Shown one piece after another: positions 1-7,974 of a stretch of 64,000 nt of DNA. The translations under genes and the position numbers were made by a program. Within the stretch, counting starts at the first letter, position 1. Each line of letters starts with the position of its first letter. This DNA comes from Candidatus Melainabacteria bacterium. GTDB lineage: Bacteria; Cyanobacteriota; Vampirovibrionia; 2-02-FULL-35-15. The notes under the pieces were generated by a model. It saw only the letters and a program-made list of their open reading frames with translations, was not told the origin of the DNA and searched no databases. The stretch lies in contig JAHFBG010000002.1 of the NCBI GenBank assembly GCA_023250155.1, positions 124,001 through 188,000 on the forward strand, in the 5' to 3' direction.

Positions 1-1
1 A

Positions 2-313
2 AAAGTTTTAATACCTTTAAAACAGGTACTAGAACTAAAAGCAGGAGGAGTTCTTCCTCTAGGTTCAGTATTAGAGTCTGAGCTTATACTAACAGCACAA
101 GGAAAGCCAGTCGCTAAGGGTGAACTAGTTATAGTAGGAAATCAATTTGGTATGCGAATTACTGATCTATTAATTGGAACTAAAAAAACAGGAAAAGCTA
201 CAAGTAGTGGTGTTGAATTGGATGATTTGTTAACCAAGGAACCCCAGCCTGTTATACAACAAGAGCAATCTTTAGCTTTTGAAGATGAATTACAGGATTT
301 AGAAGAGAATTAA
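2..313 (+). CDS. fliN: Flagellar motor switch protein FliN, C-terminal part (5' truncated by window)
   Basis: The open frame enters from the left edge and ends at the TAA just before the next gene. Its first 60 residues match the FliN/SpoA domain: a V-L-x-L-x-x-G-x-V-L-P-L-G segment, then GKPVAKGELVIVGNQFG and M-R-I-T-D-L. FliN forms the cytoplasmic C-ring that takes part in torque generation, switching and export-cargo docking. About 35 residues follow the domain and are acidic and glutamine-rich; most FliN proteins end soon after the R-I-T motif, so this tail is unusual. The gene order fliN-(fliO slot)-fliP-fliQ-fliR supports the call. The start codon lies outside the window. Confidence 0.88.
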   Translation, partial: KVLIPLKQVLELKAGGVLPLGSVLESELILTAQGKPVAKGELVIVGNQFGMRITDLLIGTKKTGKATSSGVELDDLLTKEPQPVIQQEQSLAFEDELQDLEEN

Positions 314-315
314 AA

Positions 316-588
316 ATGATTAGCTTTTTAGCTTTGATTACAAAGCTAATAGTAATTTTTATTAGTGGTGGTTTACTCGCCTTGTTTGCTACGTGGATAG
401 GGAAAGAAATTTATTTTATTACGATATTAGCTATTAATTATTTAATTGAAGATAAAAAAAGTAAAAAAGTGAAGATTCTTAAACAAAATAATATAAGTGC
501 GCAGTCTGCTTTGTATAACTTCTTACTTCCTAATGGAGAAAAAATAAAAGTATTTTCTTTTCATAAGGGAATGAGGAGGATTGATTAA
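316..588 (+). CDS. Small membrane protein in the fliO position
   Basis: This 90-residue protein has one strongly hydrophobic N-terminal segment (about residues 4-40, possibly one long or two short helices) followed by a basic cytoplasmic tail. FliO, an assembly factor for the FliP ring of the flagellar export gate, is also a short protein with an N-terminal helix and basic tail, and usually lies between fliN and fliP as this gene does. Sequence similarity to FliO cannot be shown by eye, so the assignment rests on position and topology. The gene begins 2 nt after the fliN stop. Its stop codon lies inside the first unit of a heptad repeat. Confidence 0.6.
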   Translation: MISFLALITKLIVIFISGGLLALFATWIGKEIYFITILAINYLIEDKKSKKVKILKQNNISAQSALYNFLLPNGEKIKVFSFHKGMRRID

Positions 589-631
589 GAATTGAGAATT
601 GAGAATTGAGAATTAAGAATTGAGAATTTAA
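583..631 (+). repeat. Heptanucleotide tandem repeat, locus 1 (AATTGAG type)
   Basis: Seven consecutive 7-bp units read GATTAAG, AATTGAG (x3), AATTAAG, AATTGAG, AATTTAA. The first unit contains the stop codon of the upstream ORF and the array ends 4 nt before the fliP ATG. It therefore fills the whole intergenic gap and occupies the ribosome-binding region of fliP. Confidence 0.9.
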
Positions 632-635
632 AGTT

Positions 636-1286
636 ATGAATTGGACAACGATGCTACCAAATTTAGAACCATCACTACAGATAGTGGTTTTGTTGGTGAT
701 GATGTCTATGTTGCCATTAATGATAGTTACGATGACACCGTTTCTAAGAATAATGATTGTGTTGTCTTTGCTGAGAACTTCTATGGGTACACAACAAATA
801 CCACCTAATATGGTTTTGATTGGAATGGCAATAATAGTTACTGGATATGTATTAGGTCCTACTTTAGGTGAGATAAATGAAAAAGCTTTAATACCATTGA
901 GTAATCAACATATAACAGTACCGGTAGCAATTGGTGAAGCTTATAAGCCTTTGAGAAGGTATATGTTAAAGCAAACTGAAATGAAAGATTTAGCTTTTTT
1001 TTATAGACTAAGTAATTCACCAAATCCAAAAAGCCCTGAAGATGTAGGTTTTAGAGAGTTGATTTCAGCCTATCTTTTAAGTGAATTAAGAACAGCTTTC
1101 CAAATAGGATTTTTAATATTTATTCCTTTTCTGGTTATTGACTTGATAATTGCAAATATACTTTTAGCTTTAGGGATGATTATGTTATCACCCACGATAG
1201 TTTCATTACCGTTTAAACTTTTAATTTTTGTAGCAATAGATGGATGGGCTCTTATAATCAAAGGACTTGTACAGAGTTTTAACTAA
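636..1286 (+). CDS. fliP: Flagellar export gate protein FliP
   Basis: This protein of the inner-membrane flagellar type III export gate has several hydrophobic segments and FliP hallmarks: MTPFLRIMIVLSLLRTSMG near residues 33-51, the P-x-x-V-x-x-G-x-A stretch, and a C-terminal E-L-R-T-A-F-Q-I-G-F region followed by two helices. FliP assembles with FliQ and FliR into the export pore. At 216 residues it lacks the cleavable N-terminal signal found in the roughly 245-residue enterobacterial form, as in many other phyla. The upstream region is a heptad repeat with no good Shine-Dalgarno sequence, so translation may be coupled or weak. Confidence 0.95.
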   Translation: MNWTTMLPNLEPSLQIVVLLVMMSMLPLMIVTMTPFLRIMIVLSLLRTSMGTQQIPPNMVLIGMAIIVTGYVLGPTLGEINEKALIPLSNQHITVPVAIGEAYKPLRRYMLKQTEMKDLAFFYRLSNSPNPKSPEDVGFRELISAYLLSELRTAFQIGFLIFIPFLVIDLIIANILLALGMIMLSPTIVSLPFKLLIFVAIDGWALIIKGLVQSFN

Positions 1287-1297
1287 GGAGGATTCTC

Positions 1298-2056
1298 ATG
1301 GACTGGATGCCAATGGCAGTTCGCGATGGTATTATCGTAGTCCTTGTTGTATCTGGACCACTGGTTTTAGCTGCTGCATTTATTGGTCTAATTGTTGGTA
1401 TTTTACAAGCAGCTACACAAGTACAAGAGCAAACAATTGGTTCTGCTTTAAAAATTATAGGTGTGTTTGGATTAATCATTGTGGCTGGATTTTGGATGTT
1501 TCAATATATAAATCAATATACCTCAAGGACAATTTCTACAGCATTTACTTTTGTACCAAGACGTGGTCAAAAGGTAATACCATCAGATCTATATAAAAAA
1601 AATCCTGAAGAATTTAAAAACAGTTTTCAAGAACAAATAAGAGCAGAATCACTTGGTTCACTACCCAAAATTACACCACCTGAAAAGATTGAATCTGAGA
1701 TTCCTGAAGGTGGAACAGCTCCGGGATTGCCATATCTAGGAGGACTAGAAGTTCCAAAGCCACCAGCTACAGTAGAAAAAGTACCCTCGCTTCCTTCTAT
1801 ACCAGCACAACCAAATAAACCTGATATACCTTTAGGTGATTATCAAGAACCAAGAGCAATTCCAGGAGTTCCTGACTCTAAAAAGATAGACTCTTTAAAA
1901 AATGAATTATTGAAACTTCAACAAGAAGAACTAAATGTAGATGATATAGATAAAGAGCAATTAAACTTAGTGCCTGGAAACCCCATTGATGAAGATGATG
2001 TGCAAGATGAATTAGCAAATGAAAAACCAGATGATGAAGTTAGCTGGGTAGATTGA
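1298..2056 (+). CDS. fliQ: Flagellar export gate protein FliQ with a long acidic/proline-rich tail
   Basis: Residues 1-88 are FliQ: two hydrophobic hairpin helices with G-P-L-V-L-A-A-A-F-I-G-L-I-V-G-I-L-Q-A-A-T-Q-V-Q-E-Q-T and a following F-V-P-R-R. FliQ normally ends at about 89 residues. Here the frame continues for roughly 160 residues rich in Pro, Glu, Asp and Lys with no hydrophobic segment, ending in an acidic stretch. The start is well supported by AAGGAGG 7-8 nt upstream. The gene overlaps fliR at a TGATG junction, so the tail is translated up to the next gene and is not an annotation artefact. The tail probably sits in the cytoplasm; its role is unknown. Confidence 0.9.
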   Translation: MDWMPMAVRDGIIVVLVVSGPLVLAAAFIGLIVGILQAATQVQEQTIGSALKIIGVFGLIIVAGFWMFQYINQYTSRTISTAFTFVPRRGQKVIPSDLYKKNPEEFKNSFQEQIRAESLGSLPKITPPEKIESEIPEGGTAPGLPYLGGLEVPKPPATVEKVPSLPSIPAQPNKPDIPLGDYQEPRAIPGVPDSKKIDSLKNELLKLQQEELNVDDIDKEQLNLVPGNPIDEDDVQDELANEKPDDEVSWVD

Positions 2057-2829
2057 TGTTTGATTTATTCATGAGTCAAACAAAAATATTAAACCAGTTA
2101 GGTGGTATCTGGATAATTACGCTTTTAGTTTTTTCAAGAGTTATAGCTTTTGCAAGTATGGCACCATTGTTAGGTCATAAAAGTGTTACAACCTTGATTA
2201 AAGTAGGTTTTTCAATCCTTCTTACTTTAATGATTGTGCCTAGTTTAGAGACTGTAACTGAATACCCCAAAAATGCAGAGTTTATTTATTTGATTATTAT
2301 GAATGTGTTTGTTGGAATGCTTCTTGGATGGGTAGCAAATTTGGTTATGGAGATAGGTAAAGTTGGTGGTGAAATGCTTGATATGCAGATGGGTTTAAAT
2401 GCTGCAACTGTATTTGATCCTGGAACACAAACTCAAACCACAATAATCGGGAGGTTTTTTGAATATCTGACTTTAACGTTATTTGTTTCAATTGGTGGTT
2501 TAGAGAAAATTATTGAAGGATTGTATAAGAGCTATAATATTTTTCCAGTAATTGTTACTAGTATTCATTTTGACTTTAATAAAATACTTGCGGCAACAGG
2601 AAATGTGGCTGGTATTGGGTTTGTAATTGCTTCTCCTATTTTAATGACTATTTTAGTCGTAGATTTGATTTTAGGTATAATGTCACGAGCTGCTCCTCAG
2701 ATAAATGCTTTTCAAGTAAGCTATACAATTAAACCTACTGTGGGGCTATTGCTTCTTTTATTATTGTTAACTATGTTTATGGAAGCAATGTCTGGTTTAG
2801 TGAATAGTACTAGTAAATTCTTTTTCTAG
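2056..2829 (+). CDS. fliR: Flagellar export gate protein FliR
   Basis: This 257-residue polytopic membrane protein is the third export-gate subunit. Typical FliR features are the early R-V-I-A-F-A-S-M-A-P-L-L-G segment, the G-M-L-L-G-W-V-A-N-L-V-M-E-I-G-K-V-G-G-E region, the L-D-x-Q-M-G-L-N-A-A-T-V-F-D-P motif, and the A-P-Q-I-N-A-F-Q-V-S-Y-T-I-K-P segment near the C-terminus. I place the start at the ATG overlapping the fliQ TGA; a TTG one codon earlier is also possible. The overlap implies translational coupling. It is the last flagellar gene in the window. Confidence 0.94.
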   Translation: MFDLFMSQTKILNQLGGIWIITLLVFSRVIAFASMAPLLGHKSVTTLIKVGFSILLTLMIVPSLETVTEYPKNAEFIYLIIMNVFVGMLLGWVANLVMEIGKVGGEMLDMQMGLNAATVFDPGTQTQTTIIGRFFEYLTLTLFVSIGGLEKIIEGLYKSYNIFPVIVTSIHFDFNKILAATGNVAGIGFVIASPILMTILVVDLILGIMSRAAPQINAFQVSYTIKPTVGLLLLLLLLTMFMEAMSGLVNSTSKFFF

Positions 2830-2832
2830 CGC

Positions 2833-2838
2833 TATAAT
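2833..2838 (+). promoter_or_regulatory. -10 box TATAAT placing transcription start on the next ATG
   Basis: A perfect TATAAT ends so that +1 would fall on the A of the Rrf2 gene's ATG. No Shine-Dalgarno sequence precedes that ATG. The candidate -35 region inside fliR is poor, so this rests on the -10 and its spacing. Confidence 0.5.
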
Positions 2839-2844
2839 CTAACT

Positions 2845-3282
2845 ATGAAACTAACTACTAAAGGACAATATGCAATTCAGGCAATGATTGATATTGCAAT
2901 ACATTCTGTTAAGTCTAAAGCTCCTATTTCATTAAAAGAAATTGCTAAGAATCAAAATATCCCACTACCTTTTTTAGAACAAATAGCGATTAAGCTTCGT
3001 AGAGCAGGATTGTTAAATAGTACTAAAGGTCCCCATGGCGGGTATGTCCTGACTAAAAATAAAAATCAAATTTCATTAGTGGATATTATTCAGGCTGTTG
3101 AAGGACCTGTAAATATTGCACCAAATGTTAAAAATGCGCATGAAGGTTCTGAAGTGACCTATCAGTTATGGCAAAAATTGAACCGCAGTATTTATACAGC
3201 TTTGAAGTCCATCACTTTAGAAGATTTGTATTATGATTCAGTTAGCTTTAAAGCAGCAAGAGAGAGTGAATATGTTCAATAA
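2845..3282 (+). CDS. Rrf2-family transcriptional regulator
   Basis: The N-terminal winged helix is typical of Rrf2: M-K-L-T-T-K-G-Q-Y-A-I-Q-A-M, then S-L-K-E-I-A-K-N-Q-N-I-P-L-P-F-L-E-Q-I and G-P-H-G-G-Y. Rrf2 proteins such as IscR repress Fe-S assembly genes, and the next gene is a cysteine desulfurase, so control of sulfur mobilisation is likely. The IscR Fe-S ligands (three Cys near residues 92-104) are absent, and there is no cysteine in the protein. It therefore cannot sense through an IscR-type cluster and more closely resembles the CymR/apo-Rrf2 group. It overlaps the downstream gene by 11 nt. Confidence 0.92.
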   Translation: MKLTTKGQYAIQAMIDIAIHSVKSKAPISLKEIAKNQNIPLPFLEQIAIKLRRAGLLNSTKGPHGGYVLTKNKNQISLVDIIQAVEGPVNIAPNVKNAHEGSEVTYQLWQKLNRSIYTALKSITLEDLYYDSVSFKAARESEYVQ

Positions 3283-4495
3283 ATCAATTTATGCTGATTG
3301 TAGTGCAACGACAAAGCCAAGACCTGAAGTCATAGAAGCTATGATGAAAATATTGAAGGATGATTTTGGAAATCCATCTAGTTTACATAGGTTTGGCAGA
3401 GCTGCAAAAAATCATTTAAATGAAGCTAGAGAAAATATTTCATCTGCAATAAGTGCAAATGAAGAGCAAATTATTTTTACAAGTGGTGGAACTGAATCAG
3501 ATAATTTGGTGATTTTTGGTGTTAGTCGACTAATTAAAGAACTTAGTGATAAAGAAAAACACATAATAACTACTAAGATAGAACACTCTGCTATTAAAGA
3601 GCCTCTTGAGTACTTAGAAAAGAATGGGTGGAAAGTGTCTTGGTTAAATGTAGACAATGAAGGATTTATAAATTTGGACGAATTGAAAAGAACTATTACA
3701 GCTAAAACATTGTTGGTTTCTATAATTCATGCAAACAATGAAATAGGTACTATTCAAAATCTAAAAAAGATTTCAGAAGTATGCAAAGAAAAAAATGTTT
3801 TATTTCATACTGATGCAGTGCAATCTTTCTGTAAAATACCAATTGATGTTAAAGAATTAGGCGCTGATTTTATGAGTATGTCTAGCCATAAGATTTATGG
3901 ACCAAAGGGTGTTGGTGCTTTATATGTAAAAGATCTTCAAAATTTAAAACCAATTTTAATAGGTGGCAGTCAGGAAGCTAAGCTAAGACCTGGTACAGAA
4001 AATATTTCAGGAGTAGTAGGTTTTGGAGTAGCAGCAAAATTGTTACAAAAAGAAATGAGTGATAATGCTAAACACCTTAGAGAGTTGCAAATACTTTTAA
4101 TGGAAAGACTGTTGAAAACTAATAATGTAATTTTAACTGGAGTTGGCTTGGATAAGGTACAAGAAAATATACCAAATGAAAGATATTTTTATAGAATTCC
4201 AGGACATGTAAGCCTTTGTGTAAAAGATGTTGAGGGAGAAAGTCTTGTTTTACAAATGGATTTGAAAGGAATTGCAGTAAGTTCTGGATCAGCATGTAAA
4301 GAGAAAAATAAAAATGCTTTAATTAAACCATCACATGTTTTAGAAGCTATCAATATTCCACAAGAATATATAAAAGGATCTCTTAGAATAACTCTTGGGA
4401 GAGAAAACACAAAAGAGGATATTGATTTTATAACTCAAGCTCTTGAAGCTACGGTACAAAATTTAAACAAAGGGAAAGAGAAAATCCCCATCTAA
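3272..4495 (+). CDS. Cysteine desulfurase (IscS/NifS type)
   Basis: This PLP enzyme removes sulfur from cysteine for Fe-S cluster and thiolation pathways. The aminotransferase class V signature is complete: T-S-G-G-T-E-S-D-N near residue 72, the H-T-D-A-V-Q-S-F motif, the PLP lysine in S-S-H-K-I-Y-G-P-K-G (about K207), and the catalytic loop S-S-G-S-A-C (about C342). I chose the ATG that opens M-F-N-K-S-I-Y-A-D, because family members begin with I-Y-x-D-x-x-A-T-T. An ATG 39 nt upstream would add a stretch not seen in the family. The gene pairs with the overlapping Rrf2 regulator. Which isoform it is cannot be decided here. Confidence 0.93.
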   Translation: MFNKSIYADCSATTKPRPEVIEAMMKILKDDFGNPSSLHRFGRAAKNHLNEARENISSAISANEEQIIFTSGGTESDNLVIFGVSRLIKELSDKEKHIITTKIEHSAIKEPLEYLEKNGWKVSWLNVDNEGFINLDELKRTITAKTLLVSIIHANNEIGTIQNLKKISEVCKEKNVLFHTDAVQSFCKIPIDVKELGADFMSMSSHKIYGPKGVGALYVKDLQNLKPILIGGSQEAKLRPGTENISGVVGFGVAAKLLQKEMSDNAKHLRELQILLMERLLKTNNVILTGVGLDKVQENIPNERYFYRIPGHVSLCVKDVEGESLVLQMDLKGIAVSSGSACKEKNKNALIKPSHVLEAINIPQEYIKGSLRITLGRENTKEDIDFITQALEATVQNLNKGKEKIPI

Positions 4496-4887
4496 TCTTT
4501 ATCAGCAAAGTAACCCCTAAGTTCTGGAAATGCAAATGGATGACTAGGAGGAGTTCTAAGAGATGGTACATAAATATCGAGTTTATAACCCTTCGCTTCT
4601 AAATACTTAGCAAATTCTTGTAAAGCAGGTTTATGAAGTTCAATTGAGGAACCAGATTTTGAATATTCACCTTTTTCTAATTTAATTAGTTTTATAAAAT
4701 CTTGATTAGACTTTGCTGCTTGTATGGTTCTGCTGTCTAAATCAGTTTTTGCTTTTTCTATATCACTTACAAGTTCTTCCTCTCTATCGGCTTCGCTATT
4801 GGCTTTAGCCTGTAATGCTCTAGACTTTTGTAGTGCTTGATTTTGAGCTAGTACTAATCTTGCTTCTTGAACAGCTAAACTTACCAT
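4492..4887 (-). CDS. Conserved-looking hypothetical cytoplasmic protein
   Basis: This 131-residue soluble protein of unknown function has an Ala/Gln/Glu-rich N-terminal half (about residues 5-60) predicted to be helical and possibly coiled coil. A smaller C-terminal half has mixed character with a P-x-x-H-P-F-A-F-P-E-L-R segment. A clear AGGAGG lies 7 nt before the ATG, so it is a real gene. It converges with the cysteine desulfurase gene, and the two stop codons overlap by 4 nt. No signal peptide or membrane segment is visible. I do not recognise the family. Confidence 0.6.
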   Translation of the reverse strand: MVSLAVQEARLVLAQNQALQKSRALQAKANSEADREEELVSDIEKAKTDLDSRTIQAAKSNQDFIKLIKLEKGEYSKSGSSIELHKPALQEFAKYLEAKGYKLDIYVPSLRTPPSHPFAFPELRGYFADKD

Positions 4888-4956
4888 AAAATACCTCCTA
4901 TTTAAAATACTATAATTTTAAGATAATATACCATGCTCGAGATTTTGTTTTAAACT

Positions 4957-6690
4957 TTAATAATTATTTAAGGTTAGTTCTTTTATATTAAGAGAGCTTA
5001 ACCTACCCTTACTAAGTTCATAGATAGCATCTGCATTTTTTATAAGAGATGGCTTGTGAGTGATGAATAGTTTAGTTAGATTTCCAGGCAGGTTACTTAG
5101 AGTATTTAAAATCAGATTTTCATTCTCACTATCTAAAGAGTTTGTAGCTTCATCTAGAATCAATAATTTTGGCTTATGTAATAGTGCTCTAGCTAATGCT
5201 ATTCTTTGCCTTTCACCATTAGATAGTAAAATACCTCTGTCACCGATTATTGTTTCAAGTTTGTTTGGAAGGCTTGAAATAAGTTCTTCTAATTGAGTTA
5301 GTTTTAGTGCATCATTAATATCTTCACTTGTTGCATTTGGGTTTACAAAGAGCAAATTTTTTAAAATGGTGTCATTAAACAGATAGGTGTCTTGTGTGAT
5401 ATATGAGATTTGGCTGTGCCAAAATTGAAGATGTTCTTTCCCTAAAGGTGTTTTGTCTATAAGTATTGCACCTTCATTTGGAGATATTATTCCTGAAATT
5501 AAGTCTACAAGTGTACTTTTACCTATGCCTGATGGACCAGTTATTACAACTGTTTCGCCATAATTAATGGTTAAATTTATATTAGATAAAATAGTTTTAG
5601 ATTTATCATAACTAAAGCTTATATTTCTTAGCTCTATATTGTCTTTAAAGATGATAGGCTCTTGAGTGATTTGAATTTCAGTAGACTCTAATTCACATTT
5701 TGATATGAGAGTGGTGATGTCATTGAAAAAAGCAAACATGTTAGTTACTCTTGGCAGGCTTTGTTGAATGGTAGATATTTTTGGCAATGTTTTTGCAAAT
5801 AAAAACAATAATAATAAGATATTTAAAACTGGTAGATGTAAGAACTGAATGGAAATATAAATCACAGCACAGATTAAACCTACAGTGCATATGTCAAATA
5901 AACATTTTGTTGAGCTTATGATGTCGTTTGTTTTGTTTGATACTTTGTTGATTTCTTCTAGAAGATTAGAGCATTTATTTTTACTTTCATACTCTTTACT
6001 TAAACATTTTATTTGTTTCATGTTATTCAACTGTTCAGTAACAAAGCCATAAAGCTTTTTGCTTAGATGTGAAAGCTTTTCTCCTAAAATATAAGACTGA
6101 TTTATTTTTCTTGTGCTTAAAACTAATAATAGGCTTGAAACTATTATAGTTAGTGTAAGTTGTGGTGATAGTAAAAATCCGAATATAAAATATAAAACTA
6201 CTAGAAAAGAATTAACAATTAGTTTTTGAAAATAAAATGTACCATTAGCTACCATTGAAACACTAGTTGTAATGGTGTGTATATAATCTGAAGTTTTAGC
6301 TTTAGTAAAAGAAAGCCAATGTAAATCTATTACTTTTTCAAACAATTTGTTTCTTAAGTAGGTTTGGAGATCGTGTACTATCTCATAATTTAGTTTTGAT
6401 TGTAGATAGTTGAATAGTGCTTGAATGGTTAGAATAGAAAAGTAAATTGATAAGATAGAAATTAAAGTTATAGGAATGTTTAAATCTAGAAGAAATTTAT
6501 AAACTGTAGTAGTAATTTGATCAGCGACTTTTGTCTCATTATTTATTCCTAGAACTTTAAGCAAAGGAATAATCATCATTATTCCAAGACCTTCTGTAAA
6601 ACTAATCAATGTCATTAAAACTAAAGAACTATAAAACTTGTAAGGTTTGTGAGAAAGATATTGAAGGTATTGTTTTAGATTTAAATTCAT
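4957..6690 (-). CDS. ABC transporter, fused permease-ATPase, probable RiPP exporter
   Basis: The N-terminal half (about residues 1-320) has six hydrophobic helices. The C-terminal half is a complete nucleotide-binding domain: Walker A G-P-S-G-I-G-K-S-T, signature L-S-N-G-E-R-Q-R (LSGGQ variant), Walker B L-L-I-L-D-E-A-T, and the switch His in F-I-T-H-K. It has no N-terminal C39 peptidase domain, so it is not a bacteriocin-processing exporter; leader removal is left to the transglutaminase-like protein upstream. It is the last gene of the lasso-type operon and matches the 'D' exporter by position. About 100 bp containing a GC-rich hairpin separate it from the nucleotidyltransferase gene, and a TAAAAT box 10 nt before its ATG suggests an extra promoter. 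Confidence 0.88.
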   Translation of the reverse strand: MNLNLKQYLQYLSHKPYKFYSSLVLMTLISFTEGLGIMMIIPLLKVLGINNETKVADQITTTVYKFLLDLNIPITLISILSIYFSILTIQALFNYLQSKLNYEIVHDLQTYLRNKLFEKVIDLHWLSFTKAKTSDYIHTITTSVSMVANGTFYFQKLIVNSFLVVLYFIFGFLLSPQLTLTIIVSSLLLVLSTRKINQSYILGEKLSHLSKKLYGFVTEQLNNMKQIKCLSKEYESKNKCSNLLEEINKVSNKTNDIISSTKCLFDICTVGLICAVIYISIQFLHLPVLNILLLLFLFAKTLPKISTIQQSLPRVTNMFAFFNDITTLISKCELESTEIQITQEPIIFKDNIELRNISFSYDKSKTILSNINLTINYGETVVITGPSGIGKSTLVDLISGIISPNEGAILIDKTPLGKEHLQFWHSQISYITQDTYLFNDTILKNLLFVNPNATSEDINDALKLTQLEELISSLPNKLETIIGDRGILLSNGERQRIALARALLHKPKLLILDEATNSLDSENENLILNTLSNLPGNLTKLFITHKPSLIKNADAIYELSKGRLSSLNIKELTLNNY

Positions 6691-6766
6691 TATTAGGAAT
6701 ATTTTACTCTAATTGCCATTTTTCTAGAGTACAAAAAACATAATGTAGTATTGCCATTCCTGAATG

Positions 6767-6808
6767 CCCCGACGGGAACTGTTAACGCTTAGTTAATGGT
6801 CGGAGGGG
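6767..6808. repeat. GC-rich imperfect hairpin between two RiPP-operon genes
   Basis: CCGAC at 6769-6773 pairs with GTCGG at 6799-6803, and TTAAC pairs with GTTAA inside. It overlaps the last five codons of the nucleotidyltransferase gene. Its GC content is far above its surroundings. There is no T-tract, so a simple terminator is unlikely; mRNA processing or a mobile palindrome is possible. Confidence 0.5.
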
Positions 6809-7974
6809 TTGAGGGAAGGAGTGAAAAATGCTTTTTGTACTCTTTTGTGTAAATATTTAGATAGCAATCTTACTGGTCTAATAATAATATACAGAAATGA
6901 TAAGATTTTAGGTAAATTTATGAAACTCCAATCTCTTTCATTTGGGGCAATTGCAAAATTGTATAGGTAAGAAAGTTTTTCTGACAGATTTTTTTGTAAT
7001 TGTATTTGAAATAAGCAAGACTCTATAATATTTATCTTATGTGATTGTAATTTAAGTGTATTCTTCAATGTTTTATCTTTTGTAGCTTGAAGACCTTTGA
7101 ATGAGCTTATTTTGTCTAAAATAGCTTGTGGGATTTCTAAAGTATCAATATCACAAGCGAGTAAAACACTTAAAGCAATTACTCTTTTGCAGTTAATCTC
7201 AACACTTTTGTTTAAAATAAAATCCCAGTCTAAGTCATGAGATTTTATAAGTTCTGCAATATCATAAATATTACTAAGAGTTTTCCATCCATCCTTTGAA
7301 AAATTTATAGAAAGTATTATAAAAAGATCTTCTTTGCTTAGTACATTAATTTTTTTATTATGAAAATCTAGTAATTGTACTCTTTCCCAAATAGAGTCAT
7401 CAAACTTATAATTCAAATAACTTTGAGCATAGTTCCAATGAATATCAAAAAAAACATTGTTTGGACTTCTAAACTTTAAAGAACATTGTCTTTTTAAAAA
7501 CGTATCTTGTTTGTTTTTAAGTGGTTCATAGTATGGTTTGAAACTATTCGCTAAAAGTATTTCTCTAAGTTTCCAGACATCTTCTTTTTTTACAATTAAA
7601 TCAAGATCTACAAACTCTCTAAGAGCTAAATTCTTATATAAAAACTCACTTAGTGTTGGTCCTTTAAATGGAATGGCTTTTATGTCATGTTTTTCTAGGA
7701 GATCTATAGTTTTAAGTAATTCATTTGTTAGAAATAAATTATGTTTACTGTTATTGATGAAATGATTTTCAAGATAACTATATATATCATTAGGTATAAG
7801 ATCTTTAGATGTTTGTTTGAAATGCCAATAGATTCTTGGTAGTAATTTGTTTTGTTTAGCCAGCTCTATATGTTCTAGAAAAGCTGCCGCTTTTAGCGAG
7901 CCTCGCCTTCGGCGGGAAGTTTCTATTATGGGATGTTTGTTATAGTGAGTGTTATTAATGGATTTGGTTAGCAT
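6793..7974 (-). CDS. Nucleotidyltransferase-family protein of a lasso-type RiPP cluster
   Basis: This 393-residue protein resembles the NTP_transf_5-like nucleotidyltransferases common in HprK/lasso clusters: I-P-F-K-G-P near residue 98 and the acidic R-E-F-V-D-L-D-L-I-V motif about 20 residues later. Such proteins are thought to transfer nucleotidyl or related groups; in this pathway the substrate is unknown. Near the C-terminus is a hydrophobic patch (F-L-Y-I-I-I-R-P-V-R). The start overlaps the kinase gene by 20 nt. Two oddities stand out: residues about 19-33 (T-S-R-R-R-R-G-S-L-K) are encoded by a GC-rich run of palindromes, and the last few codons run into another GC-rich hairpin. Confidence 0.75.
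   Translation of the reverse strand: MLTKSINNTHYNKHPIIETSRRRRGSLKAAAFLEHIELAKQNKLLPRIYWHFKQTSKDLIPNDIYSYLENHFINNSKHNLFLTNELLKTIDLLEKHDIKAIPFKGPTLSEFLYKNLALREFVDLDLIVKKEDVWKLREILLANSFKPYYEPLKNKQDTFLKRQCSLKFRSPNNVFFDIHWNYAQSYLNYKFDDSIWERVQLLDFHNKKINVLSKEDLFIILSINFSKDGWKTLSNIYDIAELIKSHDLDWDFILNKSVEINCKRVIALSVLLACDIDTLEIPQAILDKISSFKGLQATKDKTLKNTLKLQSHKINIIESCLFQIQLQKNLSEKLSYLYNFAIAPNERDWSFINLPKILSFLYIIIRPVRLLSKYLHKRVQKAFFTPSLNPSDH
7879..7914. repeat. In-frame GC-rich palindromic insertion inside the nucleotidyltransferase gene
   Basis: Three small palindromes lie back to back: AAAAGC/GCTTTT, GCGAG/CTCGC and CGCC/GGCG. The patch is strongly GC-rich in an AT-rich gene and encodes an Arg/Ala-rich stretch that looks inserted ahead of the A-A-F-L-E-H-I helix. 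The word GCGAGCCT recurs in the palindromic element at 18998-19096. It resembles the behaviour of Rickettsia palindromic elements, which insert in frame in genes. Confidence 0.5.

Noticed and set aside
1267..1596. ORF of 109 codons overlapping the start of fliQ
   Set aside because: It has Trp/Cys/Ser-rich composition in the wrong frame. The fliQ frame has clear homology and a Shine-Dalgarno sequence.
4957..6690. C39-peptidase bacteriocin exporter
   Set aside because: The protein starts directly with membrane helices and has no N-terminal peptidase domain.
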